Positions 25,945 to 37,579 of a stretch of 64,000 bases of DNA are shown one piece after another. Source of the DNA: Akebia trifoliata (Eukaryota > Streptophyta > Magnoliopsida > Ranunculales > Lardizabalaceae); assembly GCA_017979445.1 (NCBI GenBank), contig CM030717.1, positions 19,827,288 to 19,891,287 on the forward strand, read 5' to 3'. A model generated the notes under the pieces. That model saw only the letters and a program-made list of their open reading frames with translations, was not told the DNA's origin and did not search any database. Positions within the stretch are counted from its first letter, which is position 1, and each line of letters begins with the position of its first letter. The translations under genes and the position numbers were made by a program.

Positions 25945-26028
25945 TACAACTCTATGGTATCAGGTAAATATTCAAAACATAGCAGATCTATATCCCATAC
26001 GAATTTAATGCTATGCTTTAATACCATC
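25945..26028 (-). repeat. PBS-bearing leader repeat, copy 2
   Basis: Homologue of 24205-24297. On the minus strand TGGTATTAAAGC (26026-26015) follows the chromovirus LTR and differs from the initiator-Met primer site by two transitions. Confidence 0.6.
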
Positions 26029-28011
26029 TGCTAACACAAAGCTCCATGTCAGATCTCAAGGCACTAAGTGGCGCTTTGAAATTTGGATATGGTTTCCTCT
26101 GTTTATGTTAGCATTCTAAGGTACTCAAACCTATTTCACTTGATAAACAATATAGATAATATCATGTATATATATAAAAAAATAGAATAACAGCGGAAGT
26201 CTATACATCTAACAACATAAGGTAGATCAGAATGTGGAAGAAGTAAATAATATAAAAGATTCTACAAAAACTCTTCTCTCTAACAAAATCATAACGCTTG
26301 ACCAAAATCTATAATACAATCTCGAAGAAACTGACGCAACTAATGGGTATAGCCCTAGTGCTCACCAGATAAAAAACTCTGGTCATCTATCTGACTTACT
26401 AAATAATCATTGCTAACATGCTCTACATTAGCCTTGTCAAATAAAAAATCTAAAATTGAAAAAAAAATGAAAAAGAAACGATAAATAACAATGGTTATCC
26501 TGTAGGTAAACAAATAATTTACACAAATAACCTTTCCTAGCATGAACGAGTAATAATTTTAAATCATTTCAATTAATTGGTATATATAACAAGTAATGAC
26601 CAACTAAACAATTAAAAATTTACATTGAATCAATCAGTAGTACTCACTATAACCTTTTATTTTTGTATAATTCTAATTGATAAAATAGAAACAATAACAT
26701 GCTTTTCATTTTATAATTCAAAATAAGACAACAGATACATAATACACAATGGTAGAATAGTAAAATTAAAGAGTTAGAATTCTATGACTGGATTGCTCCC
26801 AGTCTGGACATGGTGTTCCGATACTTTATTAGTTTTTAGTTCTTGATTTAGTGGCTAGTTGCTGTAACTTACCATGGTTGGTTGACTATTTATCTGACTT
26901 AGATTAGTCGTTTGACATGATCATAAGCAATGGGTCTGTTTTTAATGTGTCAAGACGTTCAACTACTATAGACTATAAATGATCACTAACTAATCATCCT
27001 CGTCTATGCCTATCAGGCGTGTGTGTGATTCCCTTTATACATCTCCATTCGTGTACAATCACATTTACATTACAAGTTCACTGGAGAAGATAGAAATAAA
27101 TAAACTCAGATTTCAGTTGCGACTACACTCTCATATGTGTCTCATACCATATATGAGATTGGTTGTCCTTACTACAGGATAGTATATCACTCCGGATGAT
27201 ATAACGGACTATCCCTTCAAGTGTTCACATGCTCTTTAGCAGTTCACAAAATAACTACATATACATATAAGAATTTTCATTGAAAACAAATAAGAAATTA
27301 ATATTACAGAGTTGAGAATAGATATTTTTTTTCCTATCATGAAATTGTGGCCACACGGCCTAAATTAAATAATAGTACAAAAACGTAAAGCGCTAACATA
27401 ATCGTAAATAAACATTCAATCACCATGTGACAATAAAAAGTAAATTACCCCTGGATATCCGTTCATCAACCGACACATAGTATAATAATATAAAATGCAA
27501 ATATCACCTTTTGGGTGTGATTCTGACATTTTATCGTTCCATCACCTTTTTTCCTTTTTTTTAGTATTTGCATTTTTCGACATTTCGAACACAACATTCA
27601 TTTCTCGATATTCATCAACTCAATATGAGTTCATTGAATATTAAATTATTTTTCAAATTTTTAAATTCATTTTTATCATTTGAATTGAAAAATTATAAAA
27701 ATTTGATCAAAATTGGGTCCGAAGAATGATAGAGAACCAAATTGGTGAAAATAATCCGGTAAAATGCCCCACCTGCATATAATTTGTTATAAAACACAAT
27801 TAAATACATCAAATACATATATTTTGCATGAATTTAAAATAAATGATAAAAATTCTACGTTTTAAAATAAAATCAAAAGATTTGTAAAAATTCTAAATGC
27901 ATTTTTGAAATCTACAATTACCAATAAGAATCGTAAGTCCATACCATTGTTTGGGTGTTAGAATTGAAAAATGTGCATGAAAATCAAGGTTACCAATGAG
28001 GAAATTGAGAC
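26029..28011 (-). mobile_element. Chromovirus LTR cut by element D
   Basis: About 2 kb of the same LTR family in reverse. Its last 16 or so bases (the GGGGCGCCACA end) are missing beside the PBS at 26015-26026. It stops abruptly at 28011, where element D begins TGTAGACACCCC. The remaining 1 kb of this LTR is not found beyond element D. Confidence 0.85.
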
Positions 28012-28559
28012 TGTAGACACCCCAATTTGAACGGGCCCATACTCGCAAGAGCCCAAAAATAGTAATTTTCCAATAAACTAGGCCAACGGGCCTCGAAAGC
28101 CAGAAGCATTAAAATCTGACATTTTTATCAAATAGAAGTGCCTAAAACCTCCCGACAGGTTAATGGGCTCACTAAAGGGACCTAGCAAGCTCCCATCTAC
28201 CCCGCTCCATTCAAAATATTGATTTTCCAACAAAATAGGCCAACGGGCCTTTAAGGCCCAAAACATTAATAAATGGAAGTTTTGATTGAATCGAGGCCCC
28301 TAAGACCACCTTATGGTCTAAGGGACCCACCAAAGGGGTTCGAGCTATCCTACACGTGTCCAACCTTCACCGCTCCGCCCGTGCATCCAAAAAATATCAA
28401 ATTTTTGACAAAATATTCTCACGGGACTAAAAAGCCTGATTTACCAACACGTGGCATTTTTTATCAAACCAATGATCGCGAAAATCTCAAAAAAATTAAA
28501 AAATTAAAAATGTAAGACTTAGGATGCCTACCCCCCTCTACTCCCATCACTTCGCCTCC

Positions 28560-29450
28560 GAATCCGCAAACACCCTAAGCCCATTCCAAGCCCATGAACC
28601 TTCAATTCCCCAACAACCAATTTCCCACCTTACCCCCTAACCTAAAATTAATCACATACCGCCTAAACCCTAAAACCTACCCACCCTTAAAAATCCAATC
28701 CAAAACAAACCCTACTCAATCCAAAATAACATATACCCAATCTCCAAAACCCAAACCCAATACACTAAAAGCCCACTAACTATTATCCATACCCAATTCA
28801 TTATCCAACCCACAACCCTAACCCATTAACCACTACTCACATCAACCAATCACCCTATCAACATCTAAAGATGACACATGTCATCATCCCCTTTCACCTC
28901 CCTTATCTAATCACCTATCCCCATCATCATTTTCTAAACAATCCATCTAACCCACATCACTTCCCTCCAAAATCACCTCAACCCATACCCTACTCTAACC
29001 TAACCTATCCCCATTCTCTAACATCATCAACTACCCACATCACAACCCATAGCCTACGCACCCTAACCTCTCATCATTCTCTAACACCATTAACTACCCA
29101 CATCACAACCTATATCTCTATCCATCACCTTCCTTAAAACACTCCAATAAAATCACCTCAACCCATACCCCCCTCATCATCAACTAACTAACCGATACCA
29201 TTCTCTCTAATCAAACAACCACCATCAACCAATCTCATCACCTCACCCTTTCATCATGATTGCCACATGTCTTCATCCCCTTAATCCTCCCAAAAACCAA
29301 TCTACCAACCTCTTACATAACCCATTCTCCTAAATCTACACACCTTACCTCTACCAACCTAACACTCCTTCTCTAAACAACCCTCTTACACCCCCATTCC
29401 CCTAATCAACCATCACTCATCTCACCCCACCAAATACTCTACCCAAATGG
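28560..29450 (+). other. G-depleted U3 block of element D
   Basis: About 900 bases, almost only A, C and T; the lines at 28801, 28921 and 28981 contain no G. It lies directly upstream of the promoter. Open frames here (28594-28779, 28871-29137) are composition artefacts rich in Pro, Thr, His and Ser. Confidence 0.8.
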
Positions 29451-29615
29451 ATTTTGGTAAGATCCAAATCATTTGTGTTAAAATACAACCCATTTCCCTC
29501 ATTACACAACTACCCTCACACTCTAAATTTCATGTCCTTTACTTCTAAAACCCATGCCATTCTCTATTATCTTAACCATTCACCCCATTATACCCTTAAA
29601 TATCCTCTCGACACC

Positions 29616-29623
29616 TATAAATA
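29616..29623 (+). promoter_or_regulatory. TATA box of the element D LTR
   Basis: TATAAATA in CACCTATAAATACCCCTTCT, followed by a leader that leads into U5. Element C has the same TATAAATA in its LTRs. Confidence 0.75.
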
Positions 29624-29848
29624 CCCCTTCTCTCATGCAAAAAATGGTGACCAAGTCTTGATATAAAAAAAAGAACAAAAAAAAAATCTATCTTCTCTCC
29701 TCATCTCTTCTCCAATCTCACATTAATCCTCTACAAAAAAATATATTCTCTCATACTCCACTAAGGACCTAAGAAGCATAGAAGAAGAAAAAGAAAAAAA
29801 GAAAGAGGAGTGGCCTTGAAGCTTCAAGGTGGGTTCAAAGTACACCCC

Positions 29849-29870
29849 CTCTCTCTCTCTCTCTCTCTCT
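29849..29870 (+). repeat. CT microsatellite
   Basis: About eleven CT units in the transcribed part of the element D LTR, probably R or U5. Confidence 0.9.
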
Positions 29871-30331
29871 ATCCTCTCCTCCTCCCTCTTCTATTATCCC
29901 CTCATTCTTTTCATTTTATTTTAAATAAATTTAGGATGAGTAGTCCCCAAGGCTTAGATCTACAAGGATCATCTCCAGCAATGAGATGACCCTATGATCG
30001 AGCCGAAAGTAAACCCCTATCTAGGGTACAAATGCACCCACGTGGCACATTATTATTTTTTTAAAAATCAAAATGACCAAGTTCTTTGAGGTTACCGCCA
30101 CTTGGTGGGGAGAAAAGGGTGCTTAACACCTTCCATTTTTTCTAACCGAGACGCTTACCCCGATCCCTAGGTTCGATTAGTTCCTTATCCATCGTGAGTC
30201 ACTATAAGCCAAAAATATCATTTTTTGGAAAATGTACATCGGTTAACACACCCACTTACAACATGAATGGTGGCAACTCTAAACCATAGTAGTTGTGGCC
30301 GTCGTAATGACGAAATCCATGTATCTATAGC

Positions 30332-30349
30332 TGGCGACTCCACTGGGGA
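30332..30349 (+). other. Primer binding site of element D
   Basis: TGGCGACTCCACTGGGGA, identical to the site of element C (48885-48902). It marks the start of minus-strand DNA synthesis and the LTR/leader border. Confidence 0.88.
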
Positions 30350-31064
30350 ACCATGGTTCATTCCTCGTGACAACTCGGTTGTTTTGAAAAAAAAAAGATT
30401 TTTTTACTTACTAACATTGTTTGTTTGTCTTCTATGTGTTCTTTATTTTTCGCTTGATCAAATTGTAATATTTATTTACTTTTTCTTCTTTTATTACATG
30501 TTTGTAAGGGGGTCGATGAAAAAGAAATGAAAAATATTGTTGCACGTGCACTTGTGAGCATAGCCCACTTCACAAGCCACTCCACCCTCAATATACGTAG
30601 CCCCGATGCTTAGTAGTTCCACGACTTGAGATCGTTATTTCAAGTGTCGGGAATGAACACATCAAACCCAATCACCAACCAACGACGTGCGTATTTTGGT
30701 ATGTATCGAGGTTTGAAGATCGGGTAGCCGTGAAACCACCTACTAAGCCGCATGCATGTACCCGATTAGACAACGCTAGGACACAAGTCTTCAACGTTAC
30801 ATCCACCCCCAAGCAAGGTTGTAATCGTACAAATTATTTTCGGGCCTCGAAGCCCAAGTTGTAAGCCCAATGGGGCACCCTTATATCATTAGGTAGGTGT
30901 CTTCAATTTATTTTTATCCTCCCTTAGGCAAAAAGGGAGTAGTGCACGTGACCTCATTCAAAACACAAAAAAATGGGTGAGAAAACAGTGAGCAAAAGAC
31001 TTAAAATAGGGGAGACATGGGCAAAGAAAATAGTTCTGTGAATTTCTAGAAACTGAATTTCTTT
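30350..31064 (+). other. Leader of element D, first part, no gene
   Basis: Sequence after the PBS. A short frame (30267-30530) runs across LTR, PBS and leader and is not credible as a gene. I see nothing else that can be named. Confidence 0.5.
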
Positions 31065-31281
31065 CTGGTCCGTGTCCATGACACGGATAGACAAAAATGT
31101 GCCCCATCCGTGTTGGGAGCACGGTTGAAGCAGTGAATACTTCATCCGTGTTGGGAGCACGGTTGAAGTAGTGAATACTTTACCCGTGTTTTGAACATGG
31201 TTGAAACAATGAATGTCTCATCCGCGCCCAAAACACGGATAGTAGAAGGATAAGTACATCCGTGCCGTTAATATGGACCAG
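31065..31281. repeat. Six-unit 38-bp hairpin array, leader copy (element D)
   Basis: Units start with TCCGTG at 31069, 31107, 31145, 31183, 31221 and 31259, an exact 38-bp period. Most hold CCGTG-n7-CACGG; the first is TCCGTGT-CCATG-ACACGGA. The array is framed by CTGGTCC at 31065 and GGACCAG at 31275-31281. An array of the same unit, number and framing occurs at 44086-44303. Confidence 0.88.
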
Positions 31282-31546
31282 AATGAACTCGAGCCCACAG
31301 AATGAACTCGACAGTCCATTTTTGAAGAGGCCCACTTACTATTGATCAAACATTGATGGCACCTTTAGAAAAATCCCAAGTTTTGGACAAATTAAGTAAA
31401 ATGAATTTTTTTTAATCAATGTTTTCAAAAAAAAATAAATAAATAAAACAAAACAAAAATAAATAAAAAAAGGGGGAAGGAACTTGCGGATTTTCCCAAA
31501 TCAAAATGATTCTGTGAACCGGGTTCCTACTCGTATCCATCTAGAA

Positions 31547-32224
31547 CTGGGTCCATGACCCAGATCCATTTCAACGGGGTCCAAGACCCAGATCCATTTC
31601 AACTGGGTCCATGACCCAGATCCATCTCAATTGGGTCCACGACCCAGATCCATTTCAACTGGGTTCACGACCTAGATCTAAATCCGTTTCAACTAGGTTT
31701 ACGACCTAGATCCATTTTCAACTAGGTCCACGACCCAGATCCCATTCAACTGGGTTCACGACCTAGATTCGTCTCAACTGGGTCCACGACCCGTTCCATT
31801 TCAACTGGGTTCACGACCCAGATCTAAATCCGTTTCAACTGGGTTTACGACCTAGATCCATTTTCAACTGGGTCTACGACCTAGATCCCGTTCAACTGGG
31901 TTCACAACCCAGATCCAAACCCATTTCAACTGGGTCCACGACCCAGATCTATATCCATTTTAACTAGGTCCATGACCCAGATCCGTTCCAACTGGGTCCT
32001 CGACCCCGGCCCAGATCCATATCTATTTTTAACGAGTCCATGACCCAGATCCATTTCAAAACTAGGTCCTTGACTCCGACCCAAATCCATTTCAACTGGA
32101 TCTACGACCCAGATCCATTTCAACTGGATCCATGACCCAGATCCATTACAACTAGATCCAAGACCCAGGTCCGTTTCAACCAGGACCACAACCTAGAGCC
32201 ATTTCGACTGGGTCTAAGACCCAG
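31547..32224. repeat. 28-bp hairpin tandem array (element D leader)
   Basis: About 24 copies of a 28-bp unit. The core is the inverted repeat CTGGGTC-n3-GACCCAG, separated by AGATCCATTTCAA. Variants include the doubly changed CTAGGT...ACCTAG and single-side changes that leave G-T pairs (CTGGGT...ACCTAG). The first core is at 31547-31563 and the last at 32208-32224. A minus-strand frame of 87 codons (31926-32189) is only the repeat translated. Confidence 0.88.
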
Positions 32225-32364
32225 ATCTACTACAAACCGGATCCAGATCCAATTTCGAACCAAGTTCATGATCTAACATAGATGACAACTGATCAATCAA
32301 CTCAAATGCATTCAACTTTCTTAAAAAAATATATATATATTTAAAGAGCACCAATTGCTGTTCT

Positions 32365-32535
32365 TGATCAAAATCGGTGCCTAGAAAGATCTTACCCTAT
32401 TGATACGAGGGGGATAGACTACGTCTATTCGAGCAACTAAGGTGATTTAAGAGTGCCATTGTGCGTCACCTCTTCCTTGGAGATCTGCCTGGCCGGTGTT
32501 GATTTCAGAGAACTGAATTGAAGGCTACCAAAAAC
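32365..32535 (+). other. Conserved leader block shared with element C
   Basis: Aligns with 51315-51500 of element C: CGGTGCCTA, AAGATCTT, then TACGAGGGGGATAGACTACG and so on, followed by TGTGCG and CACCTCT. Inside is ATAGAC-TAC-GTCTAT (32414-32428), perfect in both copies. Outer arms AAGGTGA...TCACCTCTT here correspond to GAGAGGT...ACCTCTC in C. It has no shared reading frame, so a structured RNA signal such as a packaging element is more likely than coding. Confidence 0.75.
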
Positions 32536-32589
32536 ATGGGTTGTTCCAACTCAATTTATCTCAGAAATTACTTTTTCAAAATATCTTTC

Positions 32590-33195
32590 CGACTCCGTGT
32601 CGATGCCAGCTCCGTGCTAATGAAATTAACTTTTTCAAAATGTTTTTCGGACTCCGTGTCGATGCCAGCTCTGTGCTGATGAACTTACTTTTTTCAAAAC
32701 GCTTTCCCGACTCCGTGTCGATGCCAGCTCCATGATGATGCCAACTCCGTGTTGATGTCGACTCTGTGTCGATGCCAGCTCCTTGCTAATGAAATTACCT
32801 TTTCAAAATATTTTTCTGACTCCGTGTGGTAGCCAGCTCCGTGTTGATGAAATTAACTTTTTCAAAATGTTTTGCCTACTCCGTGTAGATGCTAGCTCCG
32901 TGCTGAGATAATTTCGTTTTCAAAATGTTTTTTCAACTCCGTGTCAATGCCAGCTCCATGTTAATGAAATTAACATTTTCAAAATGTTTTACCGACTCCG
33001 TGTCGAGGCCAGCCCCGTGCTGATGCCAACTCCGTGTTGATGTCGACTCCGTGTCGATGTCAGCTCCATGCTGAGTTAATTCCGTTTTGAAAAACATTTT
33101 ATCGACTCCGTGTCGATGCCACCTCTATGCTGATGTAATTATTTTTTTAAAGCACTTCACCAACTCCGTGTTGATGTCGGCTCCGCGCCGAGAAA
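32590..33195 (+). repeat. TCCGT-loop hairpin array (element D leader)
   Basis: About 24 short inverted repeats with a constant TCCGT-type loop, often in pairs between AT-rich spacers containing TTTTTCAAAATGTTTT. Stems seen: CGAC/GTCG, CAGC/GCTG, CAAC/GTTG, CTAC/GTAG (32877-32889) and CGGC/GCCG (33178-33190). By eye about 14 units have a full 4-bp stem, six have three pairs or a wobble, and four are mismatched. Open frames across it are repeat translations. Confidence 0.85.
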
Positions 33196-33367
33196 TTGTT
33201 TTTTTGTTAAAAATCATAATAAACAACTTTACCTGACCTAATAAAACATCATGCATCTTCTTTTAGTAAACGAGATAGTAATGTTTGGTCTTCTGTACCC
33301 ACAGGTGGCCAAATGAAAGAAATATAAACAGCCAGAGGTACCTCCATATTTTCTTAGATCATCTACC

Positions 33368-34910
33368 ATGAGTTCTTCTGAACCAGCACAACCTCCAGTA
33401 GTCGAAACGTCAGGTATCGATCCACAAATAGCAGCACTATTGAAGATAATCGAGAGGCAAGAAAAGATAGTAAGTACCGTGTTAGCCAATGTCACCATCA
33501 TACAAGCCCAAACAATACAGCAACACGCGTCCAGATCAAATCAGGATCTACCCGAGCAACCTCCACAGGGACCACAGACCACAATGCCTCCTACAGTGCC
33601 TGAATACTAGGGGCCACCACTCTATATTCTACAGAATCGACCACCACCTGTGGTCATTCTTGATGACGAATATGAGTACAGGGCCACAGAGGCCAAAAGC
33701 ATAATAGATGAAAAACTGGCTCAGCAAATCGAGTCTCTACAAGAAGAAATAAGGAGGATGAAGGGCCTCTACACTATGAGTGGGACTCGATTCAAGGATC
33801 TTTGCTTCTACCCAAATGCTTAATTACCGGTCAAGTTCAAGTGTCCGGAGTTTGAAAAATATAACGGAGTAGGGTGTCCTCTATCGCATCTAAAGTTATA
33901 TTGTGGATCCATGTGCCAATATGGTGAAGATGATAGGTTGTTGGTACAATTATTTCAAAGGAGTTTAACGCGGCTGGCACTCAAATGGTTTTCTGGATTG
34001 GATAACTCACTCATTAAGAACTGGCAGAACTTAGCTGAGATGTTCTAGCAAAATTACTGGTTCAATACAGATGTGGGTCTAAATCGAAACGACATGGCCA
34101 AAATGACAAGAAAGCAACGAGAAAAGGTGAAAGAGTATGCACAGAGATGGCGAGAGTCAGCCTCACAAGTAAGGTCCACAATGACCGAACAAGATATGAA
34201 CACCACGTTTATCTTGACACTAGGGCATGCCTTCTATACTCATCTGGTGGGGCACACCACAGGCACATTCTCGAATCTAATACAAGTAACAGACCGGGTC
34301 GAGGACGGGATCCAAACCGATTTGATATTTGATTTCACAAGTCTAGGGGTAACAGCAGGAATCCCTTATCAGAGAAAGCTAGTGCTCATGGGAAAGAAGA
34401 GGGAAGAACCACAAGTCAACAATGTACAGCCAAATCGACCCCTCTTCATCCCTTCACCAGCACCAAGAACACAAGCGTCATCAACTTCATGGGCACCAGC
34501 ACTACCAGTTTGGAATCCCGCACCTCAAAACCAATTCAGGGCAAACCCTCCACCAGTTGCACAATAGGCACCATTGTATGGGCAGAACCAGCAGGCACGA
34601 CCCAACAGGGAAATAGAGTGTTCACTAGGTTACCTATGATGTTATCAGAATTACGGTCAATCTTGCTCAGGGATGAGTATCTTGCAAAACGTCTGCCAAA
34701 TCCTGAGGCTACTAAAGGGCCAGGGTACAACCCCAGTTTGTTCTGCGAATTTCACATGGGTGCACCAGGGCACTCTACAAACCAATGCTAGCAGCTCAAA
34801 TATCAAGTACAAAATTTGATCGATAAAAGGGCTCTCATCCTAGATGGACCTGCTAACCCGCCCCAACAATAGAATATCAATCAAAACCCCCTACCTACTC
34901 ATAATGGGGA
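33368..34910 (+). pseudogene. Tat-type gag (element D)
   Basis: Capsid/nucleocapsid polyprotein gene, now interrupted. It starts at the ATG of 33368 with a Pro/Gln-rich N-terminus and a coiled-coil-like QQIESLQEEIRRM near 33722. The capsid core follows (KFKCPEFEKYNGVG, WFSGL, then EYAQRWRE near 34135). The Cys/His motif C-x2-H-x4-GH-x4-C lies around 34744-34789, followed by the LIDKRAL tail. In-frame TAG stops occur near 33608, 33823, 34048, 34567, 34790 and 34871, several consistent with CAG or TGG to TAG changes. The longest surviving open part is 34073-34567. Confidence 0.85.
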
Positions 34911-35473
34911 GGGGAGTGGGCATAGGGTAAATGTCGTTTGCGGATAACTCGACTTCAATCCCTCGGATTTGATAGCGCCTATCGGGGCAAAAATCAGGGT
35001 ACACTTCAACGGTTAACACAGTCAACCATTATACAACAAATTCATCGCAGAATTCACAGCTACCTCTCAGAATGGTCAACCTCACCATCCATCCCACTCA
35101 ACAAAAATACTACTACCCGATCGCCATTAGTTATACCTTACGAATTACCAAACTATCAAAATCTGACCCGACCTCCTCTAGTTATACCCTACACACTACC
35201 ATATTCTCAAGGATCAACTCGACCCCCCTTCATATACCATATACTTCATCTTCACATCCACCGTTCGTCATTCCATACATTCCATCAACTCCTCAAGTAA
35301 CTCCTCCTACCACCACTACATCCAAATCATCATCACCACCTCTCATTCTCAATGTAAAACCTGATCCACCTCCCATGACCATACACTCACCTCAACCATT
35401 CCCCTATAGCTCCAACCAGGCAGTGCCCTAGAGCTACGAGACTACCATCACCACTACCACAGGGGATGAGACT
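34911..35473 (+). other. Proline/threonine-rich spacer between gag and protease (element D)
   Basis: Open frames 34938-35300 and 35072-35431 are rich in Pro, Ser, Thr and Ile and overlap each other out of phase. They probably represent a low-complexity linker of gag-pol, not a separate gene. Confidence 0.5.
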
Positions 35474-37144
35474 ATGAAAAAAGCAATGGTGGCTGATATC
35501 AGCCATATGACAAGGGCAGGAAGATGCCAAAAATTATTAGAAAATGGGGTAAACATCAGGGAAGAAAGCAAAGAAACTGCAAAAGAAGTGATCGATGAAG
35601 AAAAAAGGAAAGCAAAAGGAAAAGGTAAGCTGTATAAAGATGATAAGACGGAAGAGAAGGCAAAAGTGACAGATAAGGAGGCTGTAGATTTCATTAAGCT
35701 CATTCGCAAGAGTGAACATAATGTCGTGGACCAATTGAATAAATAGTCGGCTCAAATCAGCATTCTGGGTCTGATACCAAAGTCAGAAGAACACCAAGAG
35801 GCATTACTGAGAGTTTTGGGAAATCGCATGTACCTGCAACCACTTCGCCCGCGTAACTAGAACAAACGGTTGGCCAAATAATGGCTCCTAATCCCATCAT
35901 ATTCATTGAAAGTGAATTTATACTAGAAGGACGGGGGCACATGGAACCATTGAACATCATGGTCATGTGCAAGGGCATGATGGTTGTCAGGGTGTTAATT
36001 GATAATGGCTCGGCCCTCAATGTCTGTCCGCTTGAAACCTTCCGAAAGCTCAATGCTGATTTGTCACATGTCAAGCCCAATAACAAAGTTGTTCGAGGCT
36101 TCGACAGTTCAAGAAGAGATTCTTTGGGAAAGGTAGACTTACCAATTACTATAGGTCCTTGCACCTTTGAGGTAACGTTTGAGGTCATGGAGATACCGAT
36201 GACATTCAACTTGCTGCTAGGCAGACCGTGGATCCATATAGCATGGGTTGTACCTTCTTCTCTACATCAGAGAGTCAAATTCATCATGGGACAGAGAATG
36301 ATATCGATACTAGCAGAAAATCTCATTCCAGCTGAGAGAGCTTCAGATGTGCCGTTTATAAATATCGAAATGACGAAGGACAAAGCGCTATACCACTCCT
36401 ATCAATTTGTTACTGTCAATCACGTGGAAAAAATGAAGGAGAAAGTAAAGGTAGAACTATCATGGACAAATCTAATGATTGGCCGGGTTTTGAAAAGAGC
36501 AGATTACAGACCTAGACAGGGGTTGGGACCAGGAAGAAGAGGAAAAGCTACTCCGATTGAAGCAAAAAAAATACACTCCTTATTTTAGTCTGGGGTTTAG
36601 GCCCACAAAAAAGGATATTGTAGAAATGAATGACAAGAAAAAAGAGCTTCGACTAGCGAGAAGGCAAAATCGTGAACCGAATGTCTGGAATTTAGGCAGA
36701 GTTCCACATATCAGCGTTAGCTTCCCAAAATCACAGATTAGGCCCGACAGTTTACCAGAACTGCTACCAACAAAATCGGTAAAAAGGCCAAAAGTGGTAA
36801 ATTTTAAACCTGTGTACATTCATGAAGACTCAGTTGTTGAGTCCCAACCATCCTTCATAGAAGGCATTGATATTTTATTCAATGGGGATTCCAACGAAAG
36901 TCTATCAGAGACCGTTCTAGAATCCACTAAAGTGGAAACCACTACCAGCCAAGAGAACGAATCACCTTTCCCCACTAGCATCGACTGGGCATCAATCGTC
37001 ATCTCACCAAACTTGGGGGAACTATGCCCCAACCTGACAACAACAATCAATCAGAGATCATGGTCATCTCCGAACCATCGACCAAATCATCAAACAAATC
37101 ACTTGCTCATCTCATCCGCCCACTCAGAGAAGGAGAAGTCTTGA
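35474..37144 (+). pseudogene. Aspartic protease region of pol with G-patch-like motif (element D)
   Basis: The first part (35474-35746) ends in DFIKLIRKSEHNVVDQL, a conserved Tat segment before the protease, followed by a stop. The frame 35881-36588 holds the protease: VLIDNGSALNV near 35993 (Tat elements have D-N-G-S at the active site) and LLGRPWIH near 36217. After it, YRPRQGLGPGRRG near 36505 resembles a G-patch. The reading frame then shifts to 36557-37144, a charged linker to RT with no known domain. The protease would cut the gag-pol polyprotein. Confidence 0.85.
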
Positions 37145-37579
37145 ACAACTGAGAAGAATTCCCATTACCCTTGGGGTCATGGAGGCTTCCAAAAAAAAAT
37201 GCCATTGGACAAATCTAGCTGGCCCGAGGATCATAACAAGCTCTCATCCTCAGGTAAAGACTGTTTTAAGGGCTCCCTATCTTTACAAATGAATTTGCAT
37301 GATTGTTCTTCTTATTTCAGGTATCTAGAAAATCACAAAAAAATAAATATTCCTCAAAAATAAAAAAAAATCAAAAATTTCTCAAAAGACAAAAATATCA
37401 AAAACCTTTCAAAATTACAAAAAAATAGATATTTTTCAAAAATTAAAAAAAGAGTTTTCAAGGGATCTGTCTCCATCAAATGAGTACCTAGATAAAATAG
37501 AATTTGAAAAGGATGAGTAAGATTTTGATCTTGAACTCAACTTCGACCTCATGGGATCGAAAAAGAATCTGAGGACAAA
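37145..37579 (+). other. Degenerate linker between protease and RT, no gene
   Basis: AT-rich with repeated AAAAATAAAAAA and CAAAAATTTCTC-like runs at about 37325-37450. Nothing is translatable over any length. Confidence 0.5.

Larger units (their letters stand above)
28012..30330 (+). mobile_element. 5' LTR of element D (Tat/Ogre-like)
   Basis: It starts TGTAGACACCCCAATTTGAA and ends just before the PBS at 30332; the exact last base is uncertain because the terminal CA is not clear. It contains a twofold repeat of about 150 bp with GGCCAACGGGCCT cores (28067-28370), a nearly G-free U3 block (28560-29450), a TATA box, a CT microsatellite, and the conserved U5 block GGTGCTTAACACCTTCCA near 30117-30135. 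No matching 3' LTR is present in the window. Confidence 0.82.

Noticed and set aside
31926..32189. Minus-strand 87-codon frame
   Set aside because: It is the 28-bp hairpin repeat translated.
31065..33195. CRISPR-like array because of regular palindromic repeats
   Set aside because: Units are tandem or nearly so without unique spacers, there are no cas genes, and the setting is a plant retrotransposon.
34938..35431. Two overlapping Pro/Thr-rich open frames of about 120 codons
   Set aside because: They overlap out of phase in low-complexity sequence between gag and protease; no domain and no plausible separate start.
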